A stretch of 64,000 nt of DNA, taken from positions 186,001 to 250,000 of the forward strand of contig JAHYZV010000001.1 of NCBI GenBank assembly GCA_019424245.1, given 5' to 3'. The notes beneath the pieces were generated by a model. The model was given only the letters and a program-made list of their open reading frames with translations. It searched no databases and was not told the origin of the DNA. Position 1 is the first letter of the stretch. Every line of letters starts with the position of its first letter. Below, piece by piece: positions 9,182-17,503 of the stretch. The position numbers and the translations under genes were made by a program. Source of the DNA: Clostridiales bacterium (GTDB lineage: Bacteria; Bacillota; Clostridia; Lachnospirales; Lachnospiraceae).

Positions 9182-10066
9182 TTATCTGCATATACTCATG
9201 AATCCACACAAAACGCCACGTTTTCCATGCGAAGCCCTGTGCGAAAAGAGCCAGTCACTGTTACAGCTTGTGCATATATCAGATATACCTATGTTATCAG
9301 GTTTTATTCCGGCATGAATCATATTAAAATAATTAGCCGCCTGAAGATTAAGCTGGTATTTATCTCCTGTCGTATGATAAAGTATCATACCGATTTCATT
9401 CTGGCTGTAAGCACTTCTGAACTTTTCTGCAACTGCTTCATCAACCTCATAACAGTCCTGACATATTGATGGTCCTATGAATGCATGAATATCCTCTGGC
9501 TTTGACCCATAAGTTCTGTTCATAAGCTGTACCGTTTCATGTGTTATATCTGCAACCGTTCCACGCCATCCTGAATGTGATGCACCTATGCATCTGTTTA
9601 CAGGATCAATAAAATATACAGGTACACAGTCTGCAAAATATGTAATAAGACACAGACCGGGTTTATTAGTTACAAGTCCGTCAACATTATCAAAATTTCT
9701 TGCTCTTGTAAGTCCCATTCCTGCCATATTATAATCAACAGCAATCACATTGGTAGTGTGTGTCTGTTTTGTACAAACACAGTTTTCAGGCTTAATATTC
9801 ATTGTATCAAGAAACAGTTCATAATTCTTATATACATTTTCATAATCATCGCCCCTGTCAAAAGAAAAATTCATGCTTGAATATATCCCTTTGCTCACTC
9901 CGCCATCTCTTGTAGAAAAATGAAGAGTGACCCAGTCAAATTCATCAAATGGTGTAAATTCAATATAAGGAATTCCATTCTTCCGTGATATTCTTGTGGA
10001 ATTATTAACCACAGCTCCTTTTAATCCTTTATAAAGTTTTCCTGTATCAATATACTTAATATTCAT
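9182..10066 (-). CDS. pgeF: Peptidoglycan editing factor / multicopper oxidase-like laccase-domain protein
   Basis: A 294-residue member of the YfiH/PgeF (DUF152) family, reported as purine nucleoside phosphorylase/adenosine deaminase-like enzymes and, in E. coli, as a peptidoglycan precursor editor. Metal-site residues are visible in TKQTHTTNV, ITYFADCVPVYFID (the D-C-V-P motif), GASHSGWRGT (conserved His/Trp) and GPSICQDCYEV. ATG at 10066 follows a weak GGATT ribosome-binding site. It is last in the rbgA-rnhB-yraN run, and the bidirectional terminator follows at once. Which biochemical role applies here cannot be told from sequence. Confidence 0.88.
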   Translation of the reverse strand: MNIKYIDTGKLYKGLKGAVVNNSTRISRKNGIPYIEFTPFDEFDWVTLHFSTRDGGVSKGIYSSMNFSFDRGDDYENVYKNYELFLDTMNIKPENCVCTKQTHTTNVIAVDYNMAGMGLTRARNFDNVDGLVTNKPGLCLITYFADCVPVYFIDPVNRCIGASHSGWRGTVADITHETVQLMNRTYGSKPEDIHAFIGPSICQDCYEVDEAVAEKFRSAYSQNEIGMILYHTTGDKYQLNLQAANYFNMIHAGIKPDNIGISDICTSCNSDWLFSHRASHGKRGVLCGFMSICR

Positions 10067-10080
10067 GATTATAATCCTTA

Positions 10081-10428
10081 TTAAAATGCATTTTTAATAT
10101 GCGTTACTGTTTCTCCATCTATTCCTATGACATCAAAACGGCATGGTATATCGCAGCTTTTATATCTAGTTGTCATATAGAATTGTGCAACCCGCCTTAT
10201 TATCTGCTGCTTTCTGTAATTTACAGCTTCGACTGCATATCCGTATTTGTTATTACTTCTGTATTTAACCTCAACAAATACAATATAATTATCTTTCTTT
10301 GCGATAATATCTATCTCACCTGTTTTATTGCGGAAATTCCGTTCAAGAACAGTATACCCATTATCAACAAGATATCTGGCAGCAAGCTGTTCTTTATCTG
10401 CTCCGGCAGCTCTTTTATTAACAGTCAT
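10081..10428 (-). CDS. YraN family (UPF0102) endonuclease-like protein
   Basis: A 115-residue protein with the restriction-endonuclease-like fold signature GEIDIIAKKDNYIVFVEVK: the E/D...D...E-x-K residues of a PD-(D/E)xK core. The family is conserved beside rnhB in many bacteria; a Holliday-junction or DNA-processing role has been suggested but not settled. Its ATG overlaps the stop of the FlhB-like gene by one base, so the two are probably co-translated. Length is normal. Confidence 0.88.
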   Translation of the reverse strand: MTVNKRAAGADKEQLAARYLVDNGYTVLERNFRNKTGEIDIIAKKDNYIVFVEVKYRSNNKYGYAVEAVNYRKQQIIRRVAQFYMTTRYKSCDIPCRFDVIGIDGETVTHIKNAF

Positions 10429-10718
10429 TATTTACCCACTTTCCCTTTAATCTTGTCGCATTCATCTACAAATACAAGAATTTCTGCAACTACGGTATAT
10501 AGTTCCGGAGGAATCATTTCTCCTATTTCAAGTTTTGATAAAGTATCAGCAAGCTTGGAATCCTCATATATAGGAACATCAGCCTCTCCGGCCTTTTCAA
10601 TAATTGATTCAGCAATATATCCACGTCCTGTTGCAAGTATCTTTGGTGCCTGTTCCCCCGGAGTATATTCAAGTGCAACTGCTATTTTGGGCTTATCATC
10701 ATTATTCTTTTTCTCCAT
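10428..10718 (-). CDS. FlhB C-terminal-domain-like protein (YlqH type)
   Basis: A 96-residue protein consisting almost only of the cytoplasmic domain of the flagellar/type III export switch protein FlhB. The segment PKIAVALEYTPGEQAPKILA matches the part of FlhB just after its NPTH autocleavage site. The downstream VPIYEDSKLADTL...EIGEMIPPELYTVVAEIL matches the end of the FlhB domain. There is no NPTH motif and no membrane region, so it resembles the already cleaved FlhB fragment made as a separate protein. In B. subtilis ylqH lies next to rnhB and rbgA in the same way. A good ribosome-binding site (GGAG, six-base spacing) precedes ATG 10718. Function is unknown; the partner gene upstream looks FliK-like. 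Confidence 0.85.
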   Translation of the reverse strand: MEKKNNDDKPKIAVALEYTPGEQAPKILATGRGYIAESIIEKAGEADVPIYEDSKLADTLSKLEIGEMIPPELYTVVAEILVFVDECDKIKGKVGK

Positions 10719-10745
10719 ATGCTGCTCCTTCTTTAGATAAAGCTG

Positions 10746-12287
10746 TCATGCTTTTGCATCGAATATGTATTGTCCACCTGTAGCTGGTCTTGCCTCTGCT
10801 TCTATAAAATCCTTAACAAAATCAAGACGGTCAGAAGAATCAGCTGCCACCTTCATTTCAAAATGTGTATTATATCCAAGTTTTTCAAGCCTGGCATTAA
10901 GCCTGTCTATATGCTGATACACAAAATCAAGCAGTTCTTCTGTCTCGAGAACAAAATTAGTTGAAACATTGTTACCGCCAGACAGATTAACATATATATC
11001 CATTGATTTAAGATTATCCATATCCAGATGAAGCATTGCACTTATATTATCTGTTTTTCTGGCAAGATTCTTTTTATTAGTGAATACATACAGTTCCCCA
11101 TTACCTTCACTTTTCGAAAATTTAACCGGCATCTGAAAATATGTCATATTCTTATTAAGATCATTCATGAAATCAATATTACTTTTTATATCAGAAAGAC
11201 TCTTCGAAAGTTCAGGCGCTGAATTGCCTGCTGATTTCAGTGAATTTTCAATATTCTCTACATTTTTTCTTATACGCTTATAATATGAGCTTACAGCTTC
11301 CTCCCCTTCCTGTATATCCTTAGGAGTAAGCTTCATTGTATCATTAATTACAGCATGAAGAATCTGTCTGAAGCTTCCTGAATTGATAATTTTCTGAAAA
11401 TCATCAGAATTAAGACTATTATTTTCAGCAAGCTGGTTAATAAGTTCCTTCACAGAAGTTTCTGAGATATCATTATTAAGTTTCACTCCTGAATCAGACA
11501 GCATATTATTTAATTCATCAATTGTCTGCTGCGATAGGACATCGCAGGCGGATGATGAGTTTACAGTTTCCCCATCAAGCCCCTCATACATGCCTGTAAT
11601 AACATTTTTGAAATCCATAATATCCTGATTGTTCTTTAACAGATCATTAACTATACCATTCTCCATATCTGACAAAAGATTCTCAATATGTCCGTTAAAC
11701 TGACCATACATCTGGAACTCACGGATATTCTGTTCATTGACAGGAATCTCAAGTCTCATTAGATTGGCAACGGTATTAAGTGAGGCTTCGGGAAATTTCA
11801 TGGAATATTTAACCATATTTCCTAATGTCTGTGCATCAACCGGCATGCCCAGTCCTAAAAGTTCTTTGACAATATTAATATTATCATCCGTAGCTCCAAG
11901 TCCTGCAGCCTCCAATGCTTTATCAATAAGAACTGCCTGCTGTTCATTAGCTAAAACCGGTTTGATTGAAATTTTATTATCAGAGTTATCCTCCACCATA
12001 AAAGTCACATTCTGTCCGATATTAATTAAAGCACCCTGCATAAGCTTAGCCTGAATCTGTGCTCCATTGTTCATTGTAATATATGCATTATCACCATTTA
12101 ACTGGCTGACATACCCTGTAAACGTGTCACCTGACATAAGAGAATTTAATATTTTCATGCCAGCAGCCTGTACAGCATTATTGCTTCCAGATGATTCATG
12201 TGATACATTTTCCGACACATTAACATCTGTGGTCTGGCTGCCTGATGATATATTATTTTTGAAAAAATCGGACATATTAATATTCAT
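10746..12287 (-). CDS. FliK-like / YlqG-type hypothetical protein
   Basis: A 513-residue soluble protein. The N-terminal 40 residues are Ser/Asn-rich and probably disordered. Residues of about 55-110 (FTGYVSQLNGDNAYITMNNG) look like a small beta-barrel. The middle is helical. The C-terminal 110 residues, including LHLDMDNLKSMDIYVNLSGG, TEELLDFVYQHIDRLNARLE and KLGYN, have the pattern of the flagellar hook-length control (FliK C-terminal) domain. FliK normally contacts the FlhB C-terminal domain, and a FlhB-like gene follows 27 bases downstream. No other flagellar gene is present. ATG at 12287 has only a weak AGGTG ribosome-binding site near the rnhB stop. The FliK assignment is my inference from pattern and neighbour, not a certain match. 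Confidence 0.6.
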   Translation of the reverse strand: MNINMSDFFKNNISSGSQTTDVNVSENVSHESSGSNNAVQAAGMKILNSLMSGDTFTGYVSQLNGDNAYITMNNGAQIQAKLMQGALINIGQNVTFMVEDNSDNKISIKPVLANEQQAVLIDKALEAAGLGATDDNINIVKELLGLGMPVDAQTLGNMVKYSMKFPEASLNTVANLMRLEIPVNEQNIREFQMYGQFNGHIENLLSDMENGIVNDLLKNNQDIMDFKNVITGMYEGLDGETVNSSSACDVLSQQTIDELNNMLSDSGVKLNNDISETSVKELINQLAENNSLNSDDFQKIINSGSFRQILHAVINDTMKLTPKDIQEGEEAVSSYYKRIRKNVENIENSLKSAGNSAPELSKSLSDIKSNIDFMNDLNKNMTYFQMPVKFSKSEGNGELYVFTNKKNLARKTDNISAMLHLDMDNLKSMDIYVNLSGGNNVSTNFVLETEELLDFVYQHIDRLNARLEKLGYNTHFEMKVAADSSDRLDFVKDFIEAEARPATGGQYIFDAKA

Positions 12288-12297
12288 ATACGTTCAC

Positions 12298-12954
12298 CTA
12301 TATAAAATTCTTAATAAATGTTCTTCTGTGTATAGGACATGGACCGTACTCTTTTATTGCTTCAATATGAACTTTAGTTCCATAACCTTTGTGCCTGGCA
12401 AATCCATATTCCGGATACAAAGAATCATATTCGGTCATAAGTCTGTCCCTTGTTACTTTCGCAAGAATACTTGCAGATGCAATTGACAGACTCTTGGCAT
12501 CACCTTTAATAATCGGAATCTGTTTAACATCAATTCCCGGAATTGTAACTGCATCATTAAGAAGTATATCGGGTTTTACAGATAATTTATTAACTGCTTC
12601 GTGCATTGCTTCATAAGTTGCCTGCAATATATTAATCTCATCAATCCTTTCAGGAGATACAATTCCGATTCCATATGAAAGTGCTTCTTCTTTTATAACA
12701 TCAAAAAGCTCATCTCTTTTTTTCTCACTTAATTTCTTGGAATCATTTACATAGAGAATCCTTTTTCCTTTAGGAAGAATTACTGCGCCTGCAACAACAG
12801 GACCTGCAAGCGGTCCTCTTCCAGCTTCATCTATTCCACATATATAAGAAAATGTATCATACATTTCTTCATATTCACGCATAGCTTCAATACGCTGTTT
12901 CTCAGCCTCCAGCTTTGCTGCTTTTTTAAGTTCACGTTCTTCTTTAAGTGTCAT
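12298..12954 (-). CDS. rnhB: Ribonuclease HII
   Basis: Cleaves the RNA strand of RNA:DNA hybrids and removes misincorporated ribonucleotides. The first catalytic block is CGIDEAGRGPLAGPVVAGAV (Asp-Glu), followed by NDSKKLSEKKRDEL. Further acidic active-site positions sit near LNDAVTIPG and SIASASILAKVTRDR. The protein is 218 residues. It carries an N-terminal extension of about 35 charged residues (KEERELKKAAKLEAEKQRIE), probably a helix, that is often seen in clostridial versions. AAAGG lies upstream of ATG 12954. It follows rbgA, as in B. subtilis. Confidence 0.96.
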   Translation of the reverse strand: MTLKEERELKKAAKLEAEKQRIEAMREYEEMYDTFSYICGIDEAGRGPLAGPVVAGAVILPKGKRILYVNDSKKLSEKKRDELFDVIKEEALSYGIGIVSPERIDEINILQATYEAMHEAVNKLSVKPDILLNDAVTIPGIDVKQIPIIKGDAKSLSIASASILAKVTRDRLMTEYDSLYPEYGFARHKGYGTKVHIEAIKEYGPCPIHRRTFIKNFI

Positions 12955-12977
12955 AGCTTTCCTTTCCGGTATCTTAA

Positions 12978-13877
12978 TTAAGGTCTTTCAAGTGAGATTG
13001 TACCAATCTTTCCTTCTCTGAAATCATCAAGAATACATGCAGCACATTTTTCATAATCAATATCTGAACCTTTCTTAATACAGCCACGTTTTCTGGCAAT
13101 ATGTTCCATAATACAGAGTGCAGCAGCATTTTCAGGATTCATCATTGTTTCAGTATCAACATTATCAAATATATCTTCTGTTATATCATAACGGCTATAA
13201 AGCTGCGGCTGATAATTCTTCCTAAGAAACTTTATAGTTTCTAATGCAAGCTCCTCAATATTAAGAATCTGGTCATTAATTGAACCAATCATTGCAAGTC
13301 TTTCACCGACATTCCTGTCTTCTATCTTAGGCCAGAGTATACCCGGTGTGTCAAGCAGCTCAACACTTCCATTAATTCTTATCCATTGCTTTCCTTTTGT
13401 AACACCCGGCTTATTACCTGTCTTGGCACTCTTTCTTCCGGTGAATGAATTAATAAATGTTGATTTACCAACATTAGGTATTCCAACAATCATAGCTTTG
13501 ATGGAACGGTTCTTAATTCCTCTTGCTCTGTCTCTTTCAATCTTAGCAGAACATGCAACAGTTATAAGATTATTAACTGCACGGTTGCTTACATTGAGTC
13601 TTGAGTTAAGCTTGAGGCAGTAAAAACCTTTATCTTTAAAATATGTTATCCATTCATCCGTTACTGTGTCATCTGCAAGGTCCGATTTATTCAATAATAC
13701 AATACGTGCCTTATTTTTAGCCAGCTTATCAATATCCGGATTACGGCTGCTTAACGGTATTCTTGCATCCACAATCTCAATAACAAGATCAACAAGCTTT
13801 ATATCTTCTTCCATCATTCTTCTGGCCTTAGTCATATGACCAGGATACCAGTTAATGGCTCTTTTCTTCTCTTCCAT
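12978..13877 (-). CDS. rbgA: Ribosome biogenesis GTPase RbgA (YlqF)
   Basis: Circularly permuted GTPase that drives a late step of 50S assembly. The order of G motifs is permuted, with NKSDLAD (G4) before GIPNVGKSTFINS (G1), then PGVTKG (G2) and DTPGILWP (G3). The N-terminal NWYPGHMTKARRMM is diagnostic. ATG at 13877 is preferred over ATG 13889, since GGAG lies six bases before it while the upstream codon has no ribosome-binding site and sits directly on the lepB stop. That gives 299 residues. The C-terminal alpha-helical domain (about 180-299) is the rRNA-binding part. Confidence 0.96.
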   Translation of the reverse strand: MEEKKRAINWYPGHMTKARRMMEEDIKLVDLVIEIVDARIPLSSRNPDIDKLAKNKARIVLLNKSDLADDTVTDEWITYFKDKGFYCLKLNSRLNVSNRAVNNLITVACSAKIERDRARGIKNRSIKAMIVGIPNVGKSTFINSFTGRKSAKTGNKPGVTKGKQWIRINGSVELLDTPGILWPKIEDRNVGERLAMIGSINDQILNIEELALETIKFLRKNYQPQLYSRYDITEDIFDNVDTETMMNPENAAALCIMEHIARKRGCIKKGSDIDYEKCAACILDDFREGKIGTISLERP

Positions 13878-13888
13878 ATATATCTCCA

Positions 13889-14446
13889 TTATTTAACAAA
13901 ACCAAATGAATCAAACGGTTCTATTACCATCCATACTTTTCCTACAACATTCTTACGTTTAACCATTCCAACACTGGCAAAACGGCTATCCTCACTATTA
14001 TTACGATTATCTCCAAGTACAAAGTACTCATCATCGGCAAGTTTATAAGGATTGGCAGCTACACCTGGAGTAAGTATTGTCGTATCAACATAATCATCAA
14101 GCTGTACATCATTAATATATACCCTGCCATCCTTTATCTGGACTGTTTCCCCTGGAAGTCCAACTACTCTCTTTATGTATATCTTAGAGGAATCAACAGA
14201 ATCCTGTTCAAAAGCTATACAGTCAAATCGCTTAGGTCCATTAAATGCATATGATATTCTGTTTATAAGAACAGTGTTATCATTAGACAGCGTTTCCTCC
14301 ATAGAATTACCAACAACTGTAGAACGGCAGCATATGAATGTAACCAGAACATAAGCAAGTACTATTACAATACATACATCTGCTACATATTTGCATATAT
14401 TAAGCAATGTAGTATTTTCCTGATATCTTCTCTGAAAAAATCTCAT
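13889..14446 (-). CDS. lepB: Type I signal peptidase
   Basis: Membrane-bound serine protease that removes signal peptides from exported proteins. The catalytic serine lies in VVGNSMEETL and the general-base lysine in IYIKRVVGLPGETV; GDNRNNSEDSR is box E. One N-terminal membrane segment (VADVCIVIVLAYVLVTFIC) is visible, the usual Gram-positive SipS layout. ATG 14446 gives 185 residues. The longer frame to 14491 would start inside the hairpin that follows rplS and lacks a ribosome-binding site, whereas AAGG lies ten bases before 14446. It is downstream of rplS and upstream of rbgA. Confidence 0.94.
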   Translation of the reverse strand: MRFFQRRYQENTTLLNICKYVADVCIVIVLAYVLVTFICCRSTVVGNSMEETLSNDNTVLINRISYAFNGPKRFDCIAFEQDSVDSSKIYIKRVVGLPGETVQIKDGRVYINDVQLDDYVDTTILTPGVAANPYKLADDEYFVLGDNRNNSEDSRFASVGMVKRKNVVGKVWMVIEPFDSFGFVK

Positions 14447-14482
14447 AATATTCCGACCTTTCCTGTCGCTTATATATAAGTA

Positions 14483-14508
14483 AAGGGACATTTTTTCAAA
14501 TGTCCCTT
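14483..14508 (-). terminator. Hairpin after rplS, possible weak terminator
   Basis: An 11-bp perfect stem (AAGGGACATTT with its complement) and a four-base loop lie 17 bases after the rplS stop. The T-run that should follow is interrupted (TTACTTATATA), so it may be a partial terminator or an mRNA 3' stabiliser separating rplS from lepB. Confidence 0.55.
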
Positions 14509-14524
14509 ACCGTGAATAACAAAA

Positions 14525-14872
14525 TTATCTAACTAATTCCTTAACCTTAGCAGCCTTACCTGTTCTCTGTCTTAAGTAGTTAAGCTTAGCTCTTCTAGCC
14601 TTACCGCGTCTTACAACTTCAACCTTCTCAACGATAGGTGAATGTAATGGCCATGTCTTCTCAACGCCAACGCCGTTAGAAATCTTTCTTACTGTAAATG
14701 TAGCTCTAACGCCAGTTCCCTGCTTCTTTAATACTGTTCCCTCGAAAACCTGGATTCTTTCACGGTTTCCTTCCTTAATCTTAGCTGATACTCTTACAGT
14801 ATCACCAACTCTGAACTCAGGAGCCTGAGCCTTAAGCTGAGCATCTTCGATGTTCTTAATAATTGTATTCAT
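14525..14872 (-). CDS. rplS: 50S ribosomal protein L19
   Basis: Large-subunit protein at the 30S-50S interface. The 115-residue form starts at ATG 14872, which has GGAGG six bases upstream; the upstream 19 codons of the open frame have no support. Typical L19 features are [26 protein letters not shown] and the C-terminal [20 protein letters not shown]. The usual upstream partner trmD is absent. A 130-base non-coding leader precedes the gene instead, suggesting independent expression and possible autoregulation. Confidence 0.98.
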   Translation of the reverse strand: MNTIIKNIEDAQLKAQAPEFRVGDTVRVSAKIKEGNRERIQVFEGTVLKKQGTGVRATFTVRKISNGVGVEKTWPLHSPIVEKVEVVRRGKARRAKLNYLRQRTGKAAKVKELVR

Positions 14873-14908
14873 GTGTGACCTCCTTAATATTATGATGTTC
14901 TTAATACA

Positions 14909-14927
14909 GGTTCTGTAACAGAGGACC
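14909..14927 (-). promoter_or_regulatory. Putative structured leader of rplS
   Basis: In the transcript direction the leader has GGT-CC-TCTG-TTA-CAGA-ACC: a GGT/ACC stem, a two-base bulge and a TCTG/CAGA stem closed by a TTA loop, 37 bases before the L19 start. Ribosomal-protein leaders upstream of rplS (L19 leader) are described in Firmicutes. This may be one, but I cannot run a covariance search. Confidence 0.4.
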
Positions 14928-15002
14928 ATCCCTTTTTCTCACAACTTATTTAGATTATCATAATCAAGCAAATAATGCAAGACTAAAAATACATTTTCTT
15001 TA

Positions 15003-15521
15003 TTATTTATTAATATCCAGAAGCCCTGGTAAGATATGGACTGTTATAGTCTTCTTATCAAGGTCATGATTTAATATACACTGGTCAATAACCGGTATTA
15101 AATAGCTTTCGCCATTATCTGCCTCTACTTCATATACATTGTTGGCGCCTGTTTCTAATACATCTTTCAGTACGCCCAAATGCTTTCCTTCATCTGTTAT
15201 AACATCAAGTCCGATAAGATCGCATATAAAATACTCTCCCGGCTCAAGTTTAACAGCATCTTCTCTTGAAACGAGCAAGTCACATTTTGTGTATTTCTCT
15301 ATATCATTGATGTCATCAAACTCTTTAAACTTAAGTATTACGAACTGCTTAAAGAATTTAACTGAAGATACAGTGACAGCTACCTGTTCTCTTTTTCCAT
15401 CGATAACACATTTCTTAAGTTTCTTAAAACGAAGAGGATCATCTGTTGTAGGAAAAACCTTAACTTCACCTCTGATTCCGTGGGTCGATGTTATGACCCC
15501 TACCCTTAACATATCTTCCAC
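15003..15521 (-). CDS. rimM: 16S rRNA processing protein RimM
   Basis: Assists 30S subunit maturation, binding S19 through its PRC-barrel domain. The N-terminal RimM domain has VGVITSTHGIRGEVKVFPTT; the C-terminal PRC barrel has GEYFICDLIGLDVI and ANNVYEVE. The start is GTG 15521: GGAG lies seven bases upstream of it, while the alternative ATG at 15512 is poorly placed; 172 residues. It follows khpA after a terminator-like hairpin. The next gene should be trmD but is rplS. Confidence 0.95.
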   Translation of the reverse strand: MEDMLRVGVITSTHGIRGEVKVFPTTDDPLRFKKLKKCVIDGKREQVAVTVSSVKFFKQFVILKFKEFDDINDIEKYTKCDLLVSREDAVKLEPGEYFICDLIGLDVITDEGKHLGVLKDVLETGANNVYEVEADNGESYLIPVIDQCILNHDLDKKTITVHILPGLLDINK

Positions 15522-15555
15522 TTAAATTCTCCATTCTGGCATAAATGTATATATA

Positions 15556-15588
15556 AATAACAAAACAGACAGCCCCGAAAGGCTGCCT
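15556..15588 (-). terminator. Hairpin between khpA and rimM, terminator or attenuator
   Basis: Stem AGGCAGCC/GGCTGTCT (8 bp with one G-U pair), six-base loop, followed by GTTTTGTTATT. It stands 17 bases after the khpA stop, so part of the rpsP-khpA transcript probably ends here. Confidence 0.65.
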
Positions 15589-15605
15589 TAGACAGTAGTG
15601 TTTGC

Positions 15606-15836
15606 TTAATTATCTATTTCAACAATCACTTTCTTGTCGCTCTTAGAAGCTGCAGCTGAAACAACTGCTCTTATTGACTTGGCAATTCTACCAGACTTGC
15701 CGATAACCTTGCCCATATCCGAAGGAGCAACCTTAAGATTGACTACAAGAGCCTTATCTTTTTCAGTTTCTGTTACTACAACCTCATCCGGATTATCAAC
15801 TAGTGCCTTAGCGATAATTTCCACTAATTCTTTCAT
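15606..15836 (-). CDS. khpA: KH-domain RNA-binding protein KhpA
   Basis: A single KH domain of 76 residues. The GxxG loop is visible in VIGKSGRIAKSIRAVVSAA. In Firmicutes KhpA pairs with KhpB/Jag as an RNA chaperone that affects cell division and length. ATG 15836 gives the usual MKELVEIIAKALVD start. A TTG at 15842 is nearer the GGAGG (five bases) and cannot be excluded. It sits in the conserved rpsP-khpA-rimM order. Confidence 0.93.
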   Translation of the reverse strand: MKELVEIIAKALVDNPDEVVVTETEKDKALVVNLKVAPSDMGKVIGKSGRIAKSIRAVVSAAASKSDKKVIVEIDN

Positions 15837-15859
15837 AGTCAATTACACCTCCACTAGTC

Positions 15860-16105
15860 TTATTTTTCGATACCAGCCATCTTGAAAAGCTTTCCAACAA
15901 CCTCTGTAGGCTGAGCTCCGTTTGATAACCACTTCTTAGCAGCCTCAGCATCAATGCTTAACTTGCATGGATCGTAATTAGGATCATAAGTACCGATTTC
16001 ATCGATGAATCTACCATTTCTTGGAGATCTTGAGTCTGCTACGATAATTCTATAGAAAGGATTTTTCTTCTCACCTAATCTCTTTAATCTAATCTTTACT
16101 GCCAT
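15860..16105 (-). CDS. rpsP: 30S ribosomal protein S16
   Basis: Small-subunit assembly protein of 81 residues. [20 protein letters not shown] and [19 protein letters not shown] are near-invariant S16 sequences. ATG 16105 is chosen because GGAGG lies eight bases before it; the ATG at 16114 is only three bases from the same site. It follows ffh. Confidence 0.98.
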   Translation of the reverse strand: MAVKIRLKRLGEKKNPFYRIIVADSRSPRNGRFIDEIGTYDPNYDPCKLSIDAEAAKKWLSNGAQPTEVVGKLFKMAGIEK

Positions 16106-16145
16106 TACATTCACCTCCTGTATTATTCTTAAAAATTAATCTATG

Positions 16146-17492
16146 TTAAAAAGGTAACTTGAAACGTCCCTTTTTAGCACCTTTCATCATTCCCGGCATC
16201 TGCTTCATCATCTTCTTCATCTGTTCGAACTGTTTTACAAGTCTGTTAACATCAGCAATATCAACACCTGCACCTCTTGCAATTCTGTTCTTCCTTGAAG
16301 GATTAAGTATGTCCGGATTACTTCTTTCTGCCTTAGTCATTGAATATATGATAGATTCGGTTCTTCTCATATTCTTCTCTGCTTCATCATCATCGATTGA
16401 AACATTCTTCATCTGACCTGACAGTCCTGGCATCATGCTCATAATTGAACTGATACCACCCATATTCTTAATCTGTCCCATATACTCAAGAAAGTCATTA
16501 AAATCAAATTCTGCTTTCTTAAGCTTTTCTTCCATAGCTTTTGCCTTGTCAGCGTCAAGCTGTGCTTCAGCCTTCTCAATAAGGGTAAGGACATCCCCCA
16601 TACCAAGTATTCTTGATGCCATACGGTCTGGATAAAACTGTTCAAGATCTGAAAGCTTTTCCCCCATACCAACATAAAGAATTGGCTTTCCGGTAACTGC
16701 CTTAATTGAAAGTGCAGCACCACCTCTTGTATCACCATCTAACTTAGTAAGGATAACTCCGTCAATGCCAACCTTCTCGTTAAATGATGAAGCAACATTA
16801 ACAGCATCCTGACCTGTCATGGAGTCAACTACAAGAATTGTCTGGTCAACTGATACATTAGCTTTAATCTCTATAAGCTCATTCATCATGTCTTCATCAA
16901 CATGAAGTCGTCCTGCTGTATCAAGAATAACTGTATTAAAATCATTATTCTTAGCATGGGCTATAGCAGCTTTGGCAATATCAACAGGCTTATGGTTAGT
17001 TCCCATAGAGAATACTTCAACGCCCTGTTTATTACCATTAATAGTAAGCTGTTCAATGGCTGCTGGTCTGTATACATCACAGGCAACTAAAAGAGGTTTT
17101 CTTCCCTTCGCCTTGAACTTACCAGCAAGCTTTGCTGTAGTAGTTGTCTTACCAGCACCCTGAAGACCTGCCATCATGATAACAGTAATCTCAGAGCCAG
17201 GTTTCAAGGCAATCTCAGTTGTCTCAGATCCCATAAGAGATACCATCTCTTCATTAACAATCTTGATAACCATCTGACCAGGTGTAAGACTTGACATAAC
17301 ATCCTGACCAATTGCTCTTTCTTCTACAGACTTGATAAACTGCTTAACGACCTTAAAGTTAACATCAGCTTCAAGCAGGGCAAGCTTAACTTCCTTAAGA
17401 GCAGCCTTAACATCAGCTTCTGATAAACGACCCTTACCACGAAGATTTTTAAAAATATTCTGCAATTTCTCTGATAAACTATCGAATGCCAT
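16146..17492 (-). CDS. ffh: Signal recognition particle protein Ffh
   Basis: GTPase subunit of the signal recognition particle; with 4.5S/6S RNA it carries nascent membrane proteins to FtsY (20498-21430). It has an N domain, a G domain with GLQGAGKTTTTAKLA (about 107-121), DTAGRLHVD and TKLDGDTRGG, and a methionine-rich M domain ending MMKQMPGMMKGAKKGRFKLP. At 448 residues it has the usual length. It follows ylxM with 11 bases between, the common ylxM-ffh operon. Confidence 0.98.
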   Translation of the reverse strand: MAFDSLSEKLQNIFKNLRGKGRLSEADVKAALKEVKLALLEADVNFKVVKQFIKSVEERAIGQDVMSSLTPGQMVIKIVNEEMVSLMGSETTEIALKPGSEITVIMMAGLQGAGKTTTTAKLAGKFKAKGRKPLLVACDVYRPAAIEQLTINGNKQGVEVFSMGTNHKPVDIAKAAIAHAKNNDFNTVILDTAGRLHVDEDMMNELIEIKANVSVDQTILVVDSMTGQDAVNVASSFNEKVGIDGVILTKLDGDTRGGAALSIKAVTGKPILYVGMGEKLSDLEQFYPDRMASRILGMGDVLTLIEKAEAQLDADKAKAMEEKLKKAEFDFNDFLEYMGQIKNMGGISSIMSMMPGLSGQMKNVSIDDDEAEKNMRRTESIIYSMTKAERSNPDILNPSRKNRIARGAGVDIADVNRLVKQFEQMKKMMKQMPGMMKGAKKGRFKLPF

Positions 17493-17503
17493 AATATCTC
17501 TCC

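Noticed and set aside
10099..10740. 213-codon open frame on the plus strand
   Set aside because: It is antisense to yraN and the FlhB-like gene, both supported by motifs and ribosome-binding sites.
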